Below are positions 1 through 6,269 of a stretch of DNA of 8,411 nt, piece after piece. The DNA lies in the NCBI GenBank assembly GCA_017446355.1, contig JAFSQZ010000124.1, forward strand, positions 1 to 8,411, written 5' to 3'. The notes under the pieces were generated by a model. The model did no database searches, had not been told where the DNA came from, and saw nothing but the letters and a program-made list of their open reading frames with translations. The position numbers and the translations under genes are program-made. The DNA is from Neisseriaceae bacterium. Its GTDB lineage: Bacteria; Pseudomonadota; Gammaproteobacteria; Burkholderiales; Neisseriaceae. The first letter of the stretch is position 1. The number at the start of each line of letters is the position of its first letter.

Positions 1-1
1 T

Positions 2-817
2 ATTCAACAAAATATGCCCTCTTTTTGGGGCGTTGCCAAAGGCAGCAAAGAAGAACCGCAACTTTTAGAATTACGCTATTTTGGTGCAGCCGACAAATCT
101 GCCCAACCCATTGTTTTAGTGGGCAAAGGTTTAACTTTTGACAGTGGCGGCATTTCCTTGAAACCTGGTGCAGGTATGGACGAAATGAAATACGATATGT
201 GTGGTGCCGCCAGTGTGATTGGCACATTTTTCGCCGCCATCAAAGCCAAATTACCTTTAAATTTAGCCGTTGTCGTTGCCACTTGCGAAAATATGCCTGA
301 TGGTGGCGCGAGCAAACCTGGTGATGTGGTTAAAGCCATGAATGGCACCACCATTGAAAACCTAAACACCGATGCTGAAGGTCGTTTAGTCTTGTGTGAT
401 GCACTCACTTACGTAGAACAAAATTTTCAAGCCAAAGCCGTGATTGATGTTGCCACACTCACAGGCGCGTGCATTATCGCGCTTGGACACGTTGCCAGTG
501 GTTTAATGGCAAACAACCAAAACCTAGCCGATGAGCTTTTAAAAGCATCACGCGATTGCAACGACAAAGCTTGGCAACTGCCTTTGTTTGAAGAATTTAA
601 AGAACAACTTAAATCCAATTTTGCCGATATGCAAAACATTGGTGGTCGTCCCGCAGGCACCATTACTGCTGCCACATTCTTGGCACATTTTGCACAAAAC
701 TTAACTTGGGCACACCTAGACATCGCAGGCACTGCTTGGCGTTCAGGCAGCAACAAAGGCGCGACAGGTCGCCCCATTGGTTTATTGTTGCAATACTTAA
801 TCAATCAAACGGCATAA
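2..817 (+). CDS. pepA: Leucyl aminopeptidase (cytosol aminopeptidase, M17), C-terminal part, 5' end outside the window
   Basis: Cytoplasmic two-metal aminopeptidase that removes N-terminal residues from peptides, mainly in peptide turnover; the family forms hexamers. The reading frame is open from base 2, so the true start lies outside the window. An ATG at 14 falls inside the protein and is not the start. The visible 271 residues cover most of the catalytic domain. Numbering from the Met at 14, the metal and active-site residues known from E. coli PepA are all present: K38 and D43 in VGKGLTFDSGG, D61 in MKYDMCG, and D120, E122 and R124 in NTDAEGRLVL (371-385). Other family blocks follow: DVATLTGA, SNFADMQNIGGRPAG and HLDIAGTAW. 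No disruption is seen, and the end matches the usual family C-terminus. A strong hairpin follows 8 bases after the stop. Confidence 0.96.
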   Translation: MQQNMPSFWGVAKGSKEEPQLLELRYFGAADKSAQPIVLVGKGLTFDSGGISLKPGAGMDEMKYDMCGAASVIGTFFAAIKAKLPLNLAVVVATCENMPDGGASKPGDVVKAMNGTTIENLNTDAEGRLVLCDALTYVEQNFQAKAVIDVATLTGACIIALGHVASGLMANNQNLADELLKASRDCNDKAWQLPLFEEFKEQLKSNFADMQNIGGRPAGTITAATFLAHFAQNLTWAHLDIAGTAWRSGSNKGATGRPIGLLLQYLINQTA

Positions 818-825
818 CAACACGG

Positions 826-888
826 TTCAGGCAGGGCAGATTAAAGTTTCAAGTGTTGCACTTAAATGTTTAATCTGCCCTGCCTGAA
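826..888 (+). terminator. Long-stem hairpin after pepA, probable transcription terminator
   Basis: Perfect 20-bp inverted repeat, 826-845 against 869-888. The 23-base loop folds again (AAGTG at 851-855 with CACTT at 859-863), so nearly all 63 bases can form one long hairpin. The outer 9 bases of each arm (TTCAGGCAG and CTGCCTGAA) match the end of a DUS, so this looks like a diverged convergent DUS pair. The tail downstream is only moderately T-rich (tatttgggttcgctttt), which makes Rho-independent termination likely but not certain. Confidence 0.7.
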
Positions 889-948
889 TATTTGGGTTCG
901 CTTTTGTAGGGTTGTCATCAAAAGCCCACCAAACAACTGCTTTGCAAT

Positions 949-962
949 TTGTTGCGCAACAA
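949..962. promoter_or_regulatory. 14-bp perfect palindrome in the pepA-smc gap
   Basis: TTGTTGCGCAACAA is a perfect palindrome with no spacer, about 105 bases before the smc start and 55 before the -10-like box. Its size fits a site for a dimeric regulator, but no regulator is recognised and the site could be chance. Confidence 0.25.
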
Positions 963-977
963 TCTCACCAATAATGA

Positions 978-992
978 TTCAGGCTGCCTGAA
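978..992. repeat. Palindromic DUS upstream of smc
   Basis: TTCAGGCTGCCTGAA. It contains AGGCTGCCTGAA (AG-simDUS) on the + strand at 981-992 and the AG-kingDUS word on the - strand at 978-989. The opposite centre base (T here, A elsewhere) swaps which strand carries which dialect. Confidence 0.85.
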
Positions 993-1016
993 CGCGCGAA
1001 GTTTTGATGCTTAATG

Positions 1017-1022
1017 TATAAT
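1017..1022 (+). promoter_or_regulatory. -10-like box upstream of smc
   Basis: A consensus TATAAT hexamer lies 43 bases before the smc ATG in an AT-rich stretch. No good -35 hexamer is visible at 16-18 bases upstream (the region there is CGCG-rich), so this is a candidate smc promoter only. Confidence 0.35.
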
Positions 1023-1039
1023 GTAAAATTTTTTGCGTA

Positions 1040-1049
1040 TTCAGGCAGC
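1040..1049 (-). repeat. DUS core in the smc leader
   Basis: TTCAGGCAGC, the reverse complement of the 10-base sim-dialect core GCTGCCTGAA. It ends 16 bases before the smc start codon. Confidence 0.7.
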
Positions 1050-1065
1050 GTTAGGCAAGTGCGTT

Positions 1066-4000
1066 ATGCGTTTAACTCAAATTAAATTAGTAGGTTTTAA
1101 ATCGTTTACCGACCCCACCACTATTCACGTACCTGGAAAATTGATGGCAGTGATTGGTCCCAACGGTTGCGGCAAATCCAATGTGATTGATGCCGTGCGT
1201 TGGGTATTGGGGGAAGCGTCTGCCAAACAGTTGCGTGGCGAAAGTATGCAAGACGTGATTTTTAATGGTGCGGCAACGCGTAAACCTGCGCCACGCGCAT
1301 CTGTGGAATTGGTGTTTGATAACAGCGATTTTGCCTTACAAGGTGCGTGGGGAAAATTTGCCGAAGTATCCATTAAACGCCAATTAACGCGTCAAGGTGA
1401 ATCTACTTATTTTATTAACAATCAAGTGGTACGCAGACGCGATATTACCGATTTATTTTTGGGTACTGGGGTTGGTGCGCGTGGTTATGCAGTGATTGAA
1501 CAGGGTATGATTTCACGCATTATTGAAGCGCGTCCTGAAGAATTGCGTGCGTATTTGGAAGAAGCGGCTGGCGTATCCAAATATAAAGAACGTCGTCGCG
1601 AAACCGAAGCGCGTTTAAAAGACAGTAACGAGCATTTGCAACGTTTAGCCGATGTACAAACCGAGCTTGCACGACAAATTGAAAAATTGGAAAGACAAGC
1701 CACTACGGCTAATCGTTATCACGATTTACACGCGATTTTGACGCAAAAACAAAATCAACTGCATTATTTGCAATGGCAACAAGCCCTAAATCAAGCCAAT
1801 TTAGCCAAAGCCGGACACGAAAAAGCGTTGCAACAACAACAAGAATTAGAACAAAAAAATCAAGAATTAAATCAACAGTTAACCACACTTCGTCAAGACG
1901 AACAAGAAGCGCAACAACAACATCACAGTCTTAATCAAGAATATGCGTTATTGCGTGAACAAACTGCGCGTTTGGAAGAACAAATTCGCGCGTATCAGGC
2001 GCAACAACAACGCCTGCAACGCGAACACGAACAAGCAGAATATCAACTGGCACAATTGGCGCAACAACAACAAGACTTGCAATCAGAGCAAGCCTTAATC
2101 AACGAAGATATTGCACAAAAACAACAAACTTTGGAAGAATGGCGCATTCAATTGGCAGAACACGAACTAATGCTGCCTGAATACGAAGAAAAACAACACG
2201 ATATTCAGGCAGCCTTAACGCATCAACAGGAAACACTAAATCGCTTAAAACGTGAATACGCTTTAAAAGAACAACGCGCCCAACATCATCAACAAAGCAT
2301 TGCCCAATTAGCAGCACGCCAACAACGTTTAAGCGTTGAAAAAACAGCGTTTGCTTTACCTAATCAACAAGAAGTTGCCAGCGCACAAAAGGAAGCGGAA
2401 CAGTTAAAAAATCAGTACGACCAAAGTGAACAATTACTGAAACAATCCGAACAAACACAACAACATTTACGCGAACAAGTTCAGGCAGCCGATGAAGAAC
2501 ATCGTCAACTGCATACACAATTATTGACTTTGCAAGCCGAACAACACGCATTGGAACAGCTTTTACAACATCAAACCGAAAACGATTTTTGGGCAAACAG
2601 TGAATACGCCAACACCCCTAGCGTATGGCAACAAATTCACGTACCAAACGAATGGCAACAAGCATTAAGCGTTGTGCTTGCCGAGCGATTATATGCGCGC
2701 AAGCTGCCTGAAAACAGTGATTTTATGCCACAAAACACCGCCAATATTGCTTGGATTAACCATTCAGGCAGCCTGTCGCAAAAACACCAACCCGCACAAG
2801 CTTTAATTCATCAAATTCAAGTCAATAAAGACATTCAAGCAGCTGTATTTTACTGGTTAGATGGCGTTTTATGCGCCCCCAATTTGGCTTACGCGCTAGA
2901 AAATCAACACACTTTGCAAGCACAACAAATTTGGCTAACACCAGAAGGACACCGCGTAGACAAACACAGCGTTACCCTATTTGACCCACAAAGCCAAAAT
3001 CAATTATTGCAACACAAAAACCGTTACGAACAATTAACGCAAGAAATTCAAGAACTCACCCCAAAAGCACAACAAGCCGAACAAAACTTTCAGGCAGCAC
3101 AAAACGCGTGGCAACAACACCAAGACGCACAACTTGCCGCACAAACCGAACATCGTCAATTGGCAAACCAATGGCAACAAGCCAGTCAACTTGCCAATGA
3201 GTTACTCACCAAAATCAACCAATCACAACTGCGTCATCAACACATCACCAATGAATTGCAACTGATTGAAGAAGAACAAGAAACCTTGCAACAACAAGCA
3301 GAAAGTTTATTATCAGACGCTGATGAATTACAACAATCCATCAACGAATTAAATACGCAACACAATCAACTTTCAGGCAGCCTGAACGATGCCACACAAC
3401 GTCTAAAAAATGCCCAATTGGCTCATTTAGAAGCCAATCGTCAATGCAATTTAGCAGAACTTGCCTTACATAAACAACAACAACAATTACAAGCCTTGCA
3501 ACAACAATTCACTTTGTTGCAACAACAAGAACAACACTGGCAAGAAAAACAAACCCAATTAGACTTTCACGAATTAGACCAAGACAATCAAGAAGAACAA
3601 TACATCAAATTAGAAGAATTTAACGCATTAAGTGAACAAATCCAAAACCAAATTCAGGCAGCGGCAGAGCGCATCAACAGCATTCAACAACAAGGTCGTG
3701 CCGCTTTTGAAGCCCAACAGCAACTTACCCAACAACAACCCAACATTCAGGCAGCCATACAAGACGCGCTGTTGCAACAACAAGAAGCTCTATTACACGC
3801 CAAACATTTTCACGAACAACTCCAAGAAGCACAAGCCGATTTAAATCAACTCGCCCTGTGCAACGAACAAGCGCACGATTTAAATCAACAAATTAACCAA
3901 CTGACTCAAAAAATTCAGTCGCTCGGTTCCGTCAATTTAGCCGCATTAGAAGAACTCACCGAAGCGCAACAACGTAGCGACTACTACCAACAACAAAGTC

Positions 4001-4554
4001 AAGACGTTCAGGCAGCCATTGCATTATTACAAGATGCCATTGCACAAATTGACGATGAAACCAAAAACCGTTTCCAAGAAACCTTTAACACCGTCAATCA
4101 AAAAATGCAAACCTTCTTCCCAACGCTTTTTGGTGGTGGTGAAGCCACTTTACACTTAACTGACGATGACTTACTGAATGCAGGTGTATCCATTATGGCG
4201 CGTCCACCTGGCAAGAAAAACAGCACCATTCACTTATTAAGCGGTGGCGAAAAAGCCCTAACCGCAATGAGTTTAGTATTTGCCCTATTCGCGCTCAATC
4301 CAGCACCTTTCTGTTTACTGGACGAAGTAGACGCGCCACTAGACGATGCCAACACCAGCCGTTTTTGTCAGCTGGTCAAAGAAATGTCGCAACAAACCCA
4401 GTTTTTATACATTTCCCACAACCGCTTAACAATGGAAATGGCGGAACAACTGGTCGGTGTAACCATGCAAGAAAAAGGCGTATCACGCATTGTCGCCGTA
4501 GACATTCAAAAAGCCTTACAAATAGCCGAAAACAACAAAGAAAACAGTCATTAA
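1066..4554 (+). CDS. smc: Chromosome segregation/condensation ATPase Smc
   Basis: Smc dimers, with ScpA and ScpB in known systems, entrap and organise DNA to keep the nucleoid compact and segregating; ScpA/B are not in this window. The protein is 1162 aa, a usual length. I chose the ATG at 1066 because the protein then starts MRLTQIKLVGFKSF, the conserved Smc N-terminus; the frame is open back to a TTG at 1033, but those extra codons are just leader DUS. The ribosome site is weak. Domains: N-terminal head with Walker A GPNGCGKSN (31-39) and Q-loop Gln146; first coiled coil about 170-505; hinge about 506-650 of the beta/gamma-proteobacterial type (WLDGVLCAPN, LTPEGHRVDKHSVTLFDP); second coiled coil to about 950; LGSVNL (from 953) leading into the C-terminal head, with signature LSGGE (1058-1062) and Walker B LLDEVD (D1086, E1087). 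Parts of the coiled coil are about one quarter Gln, nearly all CAA. Ten DUS lie inside the gene. Confidence 0.97.
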   Translation: MRLTQIKLVGFKSFTDPTTIHVPGKLMAVIGPNGCGKSNVIDAVRWVLGEASAKQLRGESMQDVIFNGAATRKPAPRASVELVFDNSDFALQGAWGKFAEVSIKRQLTRQGESTYFINNQVVRRRDITDLFLGTGVGARGYAVIEQGMISRIIEARPEELRAYLEEAAGVSKYKERRRETEARLKDSNEHLQRLADVQTELARQIEKLERQATTANRYHDLHAILTQKQNQLHYLQWQQALNQANLAKAGHEKALQQQQELEQKNQELNQQLTTLRQDEQEAQQQHHSLNQEYALLREQTARLEEQIRAYQAQQQRLQREHEQAEYQLAQLAQQQQDLQSEQALINEDIAQKQQTLEEWRIQLAEHELMLPEYEEKQHDIQAALTHQQETLNRLKREYALKEQRAQHHQQSIAQLAARQQRLSVEKTAFALPNQQEVASAQKEAEQLKNQYDQSEQLLKQSEQTQQHLREQVQAADEEHRQLHTQLLTLQAEQHALEQLLQHQTENDFWANSEYANTPSVWQQIHVPNEWQQALSVVLAERLYARKLPENSDFMPQNTANIAWINHSGSLSQKHQPAQALIHQIQVNKDIQAAVFYWLDGVLCAPNLAYALENQHTLQAQQIWLTPEGHRVDKHSVTLFDPQSQNQLLQHKNRYEQLTQEIQELTPKAQQAEQNFQAAQNAWQQHQDAQLAAQTEHRQLANQWQQASQLANELLTKINQSQLRHQHITNELQLIEEEQETLQQQAESLLSDADELQQSINELNTQHNQLSGSLNDATQRLKNAQLAHLEANRQCNLAELALHKQQQQLQALQQQFTLLQQQEQHWQEKQTQLDFHELDQDNQEEQYIKLEEFNALSEQIQNQIQAAAERINSIQQQGRAAFEAQQQLTQQQPNIQAAIQDALLQQQEALLHAKHFHEQLQEAQADLNQLALCNEQAHDLNQQINQLTQKIQSLGSVNLAALEELTEAQQRSDYYQQQSQDVQAAIALLQDAIAQIDDETKNRFQETFNTVNQKMQTFFPTLFGGGEATLHLTDDDLLNAGVSIMARPPGKKNSTIHLLSGGEKALTAMSLVFALFALNPAPFCLLDEVDAPLDDANTSRFCQLVKEMSQQTQFLYISHNRLTMEMAEQLVGVTMQEKGVSRIVAVDIQKALQIAENNKENSH
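2170..2215. repeat. Convergent DUS pair inside smc
   Basis: GCTGCCTGAA at 2172-2181 (12-mer with one mismatch, read as LPE) faces a full sim-dialect 12-mer TTCAGGCAGCCT at 2204-2215 (read as IQAA). With flanking bases the pair is a perfect 12-bp inverted repeat (2172-2183 with 2202-2213) with an 18-base loop, able to form a hairpin within the coding mRNA. Confidence 0.75.
2480..2490 (-). repeat. DUS (11 of 12 bases) inside smc
   Basis: TTCAGGCAGCC, sim dialect on the - strand; read in the smc frame as VQAA. Confidence 0.7.
2701..2712 (+). repeat. DUS (11 of 12 bases) inside smc
   Basis: AAGCTGCCTGAA, sim dialect with one mismatch at base 2; read as KLPE in the hinge. It faces the next copy at 2763. 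Confidence 0.65.
2763..2774 (-). repeat. Full 12-base DUS inside smc hinge
   Basis: TTCAGGCAGCCT, exact sim dialect on the - strand; read in a different phase from the QAA copies, giving SGSL in a hinge loop. Confidence 0.75.
3089..3098 (-). repeat. DUS core inside smc
   Basis: TTCAGGCAGC, sim-dialect core; read as FQAA in the second coiled coil. Confidence 0.6.
3372..3386. repeat. Palindromic DUS inside smc
   Basis: TTCAGGCAGCCTGAA: sim dialect on the - strand (3372-3383) and king dialect on the + strand (3375-3386). Read as SGSLN, a glycine-containing break in the second coiled coil. Confidence 0.8.
3653..3662 (-). repeat. DUS core inside smc
   Basis: TTCAGGCAGC, sim-dialect core; read as IQAA. 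Confidence 0.6.
3746..3756 (-). repeat. DUS (11 of 12 bases) inside smc
   Basis: TTCAGGCAGCC, sim dialect; read as IQAA. Only about 90 bases from the previous copy, in the same orientation. Confidence 0.65.
4007..4017 (-). repeat. DUS (11 of 12 bases) inside smc
   Basis: TTCAGGCAGCC, sim dialect; read as VQAA shortly before the C-terminal head. Confidence 0.65.
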
Positions 4555-4588
4555 CAACATTCAGGCAGCCTGAAAATGCGGTGTTGTT
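4553..4588 (+). terminator. DUS hairpin at the smc stop codon, candidate terminator
   Basis: A palindromic DUS, TTCAGGCAGCCTGAA (4560-4574), begins 6 bases after the smc stop. Outer arms AACAACA (4553-4559) and TGTTGTT (4582-4588) can lengthen the stem around it with a 7-base internal bulge on one side. The following bases are T-rich (gtttggttta). The DUS stem alone has 7 bp with a one-base centre, so it needs a few opened pairs to fold; termination strength is uncertain. Confidence 0.5.
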
Positions 4589-4935
4589 TGGTTTAATGGT
4601 TTACTTTATTTCTCTGCAACTGCTGCACATTGAGCAATTTTCAATTTTATTCTTATCAACAATTGTTTTTTGGCAGCTTCACCGCCCATTCAGTTGCCAC
4701 TTCATACATCAATAAAAAAACGTCATCACATAAACCCATTACCAATGAAATGTACATCAGTTCCTATTATTGTGGTGGCGCGTTAGGCAGCTTCTTGCCA
4801 GGTTTTATCTACTCCGCTTTTGGCTGGCACGTTTTTTTAACGGTATTAAGCGGCTTCGTCAGTATGTCTATTGTGTTGATTTTGTTACTCAAACGCTATG
4901 AACACAATAAACGTAAAAACATTAAGGTTGTCTGA
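4575..4935 (+). pseudogene. MFS transporter remnant (C-terminal part, 5'-truncated and frameshifted)
   Basis: Reading begins directly after the DUS at 4560-4574 as NAVLFGLMVYFISLQLL, a typical MFS membrane segment, and reaches IVF at a T6 run (4666-4671). The homologous reading then continues one base out of phase as GSFTAHSVATSYI, then MYISSYYCGGALGSFLPG and a last hydrophobic segment about 4834-4905, ending at TGA 4933. The FFxxHSVA and YYxGxxxGxxxPG patterns resemble the last membrane segments of YnfM-like MFS exporters. Losing one T (T6 to T5) would rejoin the frames as IVFGSFTAHSV. Because most of the transporter is absent, this is a dead remnant, although a short ORF could be translated from the ATG at 4630. 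No promoter or ribosome site is seen. The family is fairly clear; the substrate is unknown. Confidence 0.7.
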
Positions 4936-5120
4936 AAGATTGTTATCATCAAGCAAATTCGCACAACTCCCCAATAAGGGTTCAGCCGTTTTTACCGTTT
5001 TAAACGCTTCAATCCACAAATCATAGCAAGCCGTAGATTTAATGCAATGTATGACATAAAAATGGGTGGATAATGATGCTCCCTTACAATAACTGCTTTT
5101 CGTAATAAGGTATATAACGA

Positions 5121-5157
5121 TTTTCTATTTAGAAAAATAAAATTATTCCAATAAAAT
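5121..5157 (+). promoter_or_regulatory. Candidate promoter with an overlapping inverted repeat, upstream of the binding-protein gene
   Basis: TTTAGA (5128-5133), 18 bases, then TAAAAT (5152-5157) is a plausible sigma-70-like pair, placing transcription start roughly 30 bases before the ATG. A 7-bp inverted repeat, TTTTCTA (5121-5127) and TAGAAAA (5130-5136) with a 2-base spacer, overlaps the -35 position, where a repressor could sit. Both calls rest on consensus match only, in AT-rich DNA. Confidence 0.3.
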
Positions 5158-5181
5158 GTGCATTATCAAAAATTAATACGG

Positions 5182-5187
5182 AAAGGA
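5182..5187 (+). promoter_or_regulatory. Ribosome binding site of the binding-protein gene
   Basis: AAAGGA lies 9 bases before the ATG at 5197. It decides the start: the frame is open back to a GTG at 5158, but the Shine-Dalgarno spacing and the signal peptide both fit 5197. Confidence 0.75.
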
Positions 5188-5196
5188 AAATATATC

Positions 5197-6048
5197 ATGA
5201 AAAAAACTTTATTCTCTGTTGTTGCTCTGGTTTTATTAGCCGCTTGTGGCGGTCAGAAAAGTTCTGCAACCACACATGCATCAGCTGCTTCGACTGTAAA
5301 CAATACTGCACCTACACAAGCCAATATAGCTGGTAGTCTGATTGAACGCATCAACAACAAAGGTGTAATTACTGTTGGTACAGAAGGTACTTACGCACCA
5401 TTTACTTATCATGACGAAAGTGGCAAATTAACGGGTTATGATGTAGAAGTTGCGCGTGCCGTAGCAGAAAAATTAGGCGTGCAAGTGGAATTTAAAGAAA
5501 CGCAATGGGACGGTATGATGGCAGGTTTGAAAGCAGGTCGTTTTGATATTGTTGCCAACCAAGTTGCTTTAACCTCGCCAGAACGTCAAGCCACTTTTGA
5601 CAAAGCTGAATCCTATACTTGGAGTGGCGCAGCGATGATGGTGCGTGCAGATGATGACCGTTTTAAATCATTGGCAGACATCAAAGGTATTAAGGCTGCG
5701 CAAACATTGAGCAGCAACTATGGCGAAATGGCGCGTGAAGCACAAGCTGAAATCGTCCCTGTTGATGGTATGGCACAAGCCCTGACTTTGGTACAACAAA
5801 AACGTGCTGAACTGACATTAAATGATGAGTTGTCTTTCTTGGATTATTTGAAGAAAAATCCCGATTCTGGCTTGAAGATTGTTTGGACTGCACCAAAAGA
5901 ACAAAAAGTTGGTGCGGGTTTGATTGTTAATAAAGGTAACGATGAGGCATTGGCAAAATTATCCGAAGCAACAAAAGCATTGCATGAAGACGGTACGCTG
6001 AAAAGATTGGGCGAACAATTCTTCGGTAAAGATGTTAGTGTTAAATAA
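5197..6048 (+). CDS. Amino-acid ABC transporter substrate-binding lipoprotein, probable cystine binding (TcyA/FliY-like)
   Basis: Captures a polar amino acid, probably L-cystine, outside the inner membrane and delivers it to the permease. 283 aa. Residues 1-17 form a lipoprotein signal: MKK, a hydrophobic stretch, and lipobox LAAC with C17 as the lipidated cysteine. A Ser/Thr/Ala-rich linker follows to about residue 45, then a family 3 solute-binding domain: GVITVGTEGTYAPFTY, KLTGYDVEVARAVAEKLG, FDIVANQVALTSPER (R130 in the position that binds the ligand carboxylate in this family) and LNDELSFLDYL (D210, where an acidic residue usually holds the amino group). The layout closely follows E. coli FliY/TcyJ (GLEGTYPPF, TKWDGML, VVINQVT). 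Next to the permease and ATPase genes in import-operon order, but cut off from them by a terminator. Substrate is inferred from resemblance; another polar amino acid is possible. Confidence 0.88.
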   Translation: MKKTLFSVVALVLLAACGGQKSSATTHASAASTVNNTAPTQANIAGSLIERINNKGVITVGTEGTYAPFTYHDESGKLTGYDVEVARAVAEKLGVQVEFKETQWDGMMAGLKAGRFDIVANQVALTSPERQATFDKAESYTWSGAAMMVRADDDRFKSLADIKGIKAAQTLSSNYGEMAREAQAEIVPVDGMAQALTLVQQKRAELTLNDELSFLDYLKKNPDSGLKIVWTAPKEQKVGAGLIVNKGNDEALAKLSEATKALHEDGTLKRLGEQFFGKDVSVK

Positions 6049-6073
6049 TTGATTAAATAATTGATTAAATAAT
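6041..6073 (+). repeat. 12-bp tandem repeat spanning the binding-protein stop codon
   Basis: TTAAATAATTGA occurs at 6041-6052 and 6053-6064, with a partial third copy from 6065. The unit is four codons long and carries the stop, so TAA recurs in frame in each copy; changes in copy number cannot alter the protein's end. Confidence 0.8.
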
Positions 6074-6074
6074 A

Positions 6075-6118
6075 AAAGTGTTCAGGTTCAGGCAGCCTGA
6101 ACACTTTGCTTATTTTTA
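6075..6118 (+). terminator. Rho-independent terminator built on a DUS, between binding protein and permease genes
   Basis: A 12-bp stem, 6075-6086 with 6096-6107 (AAAGTGTTCAGG and CCTGAACACTTT), encloses a 9-base loop and is followed by the T-rich tail gcttattttta. The DUS TTCAGGCAGCCTGAA is at 6087-6101. TTCAGG is doubled (6081-6086 and 6087-6092), so the right arm can pair with either copy; the outer copy gives the longer stem. Position inside an ABC operon suggests partial termination that lets the binding protein be made in excess. Confidence 0.75.
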
Positions 6119-6231
6119 TAGTTGTTTCAAATTAACACAGACAAAGCGATAGCAACCGATGCGTACATCTAAGCTGGCAACACTGTATTATTTTATTTCA
6201 AACGACTATATATTAATTACTTTATCCCGTT

Positions 6232-6246
6232 TTCAGGCAGCCTGAA
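6232..6246. repeat. Palindromic DUS in the permease leader
   Basis: TTCAGGCAGCCTGAA, with one more pair outside (TTTCAGGC/GCCTGAAA). It lies 23 bases before the permease start, just upstream of its ribosome site, with no T-run after it, so it is probably not a terminator. Confidence 0.8.
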
Positions 6247-6257
6247 ACACACAAATT

Positions 6258-6262
6258 AAGGA
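6258..6262 (+). promoter_or_regulatory. Ribosome binding site of the permease gene
   Basis: AAGGA sits 7 bases before GTG 6270, which supports that GTG over the in-frame ATG at 6303. Confidence 0.65.
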
Positions 6263-6269
6263 CAAGCTC

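Larger units (their letters stand above)
4936..5196. other. Intergenic stretch with no convincing gene
   Basis: AT-rich spacer between the MFS remnant and the ABC binding-protein gene. On the minus strand one frame is open from 5124 down to a stop at 4885 (80 codons with the stop), overlapping the end of the MFS remnant. Its central part reads YDLWIEAFKTVKTAEPLLG, which looks protein-like, but it has no ATG start, no ribosome site and no family I recognise. It may be another gene remnant or chance. The right end holds the likely promoter region for the binding-protein gene. Confidence 0.4.

Noticed and set aside
1033..1065. Smc start at the upstream TTG, adding 11 residues
   Set aside because: The extra codons encode the leader DUS, while the conserved family N-terminus begins at the ATG at 1066.
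3632..3844. 70-codon + strand ORF inside smc
   Set aside because: It is an Asn-rich out-of-frame reading of the CAA-rich coiled coil; smc is intact across it.
2172..4017. Repeated short words in smc as a CRISPR or other repeat array
   Set aside because: The words are DUS cores in both orientations with irregular spacing inside a coding gene; no spacer-repeat structure.
5158..5196. Binding-protein start at GTG 5158
   Set aside because: It would place 13 charged and polar residues before the lipoprotein signal; AAAGGA and the MKK start fit 5197.
6108..6231. Promoter for the permease gene in the gap after the terminator
   Set aside because: AT-rich with several TATA-like words, but no -35/-10 pair with good matches and correct spacing; one may exist but cannot be supported.
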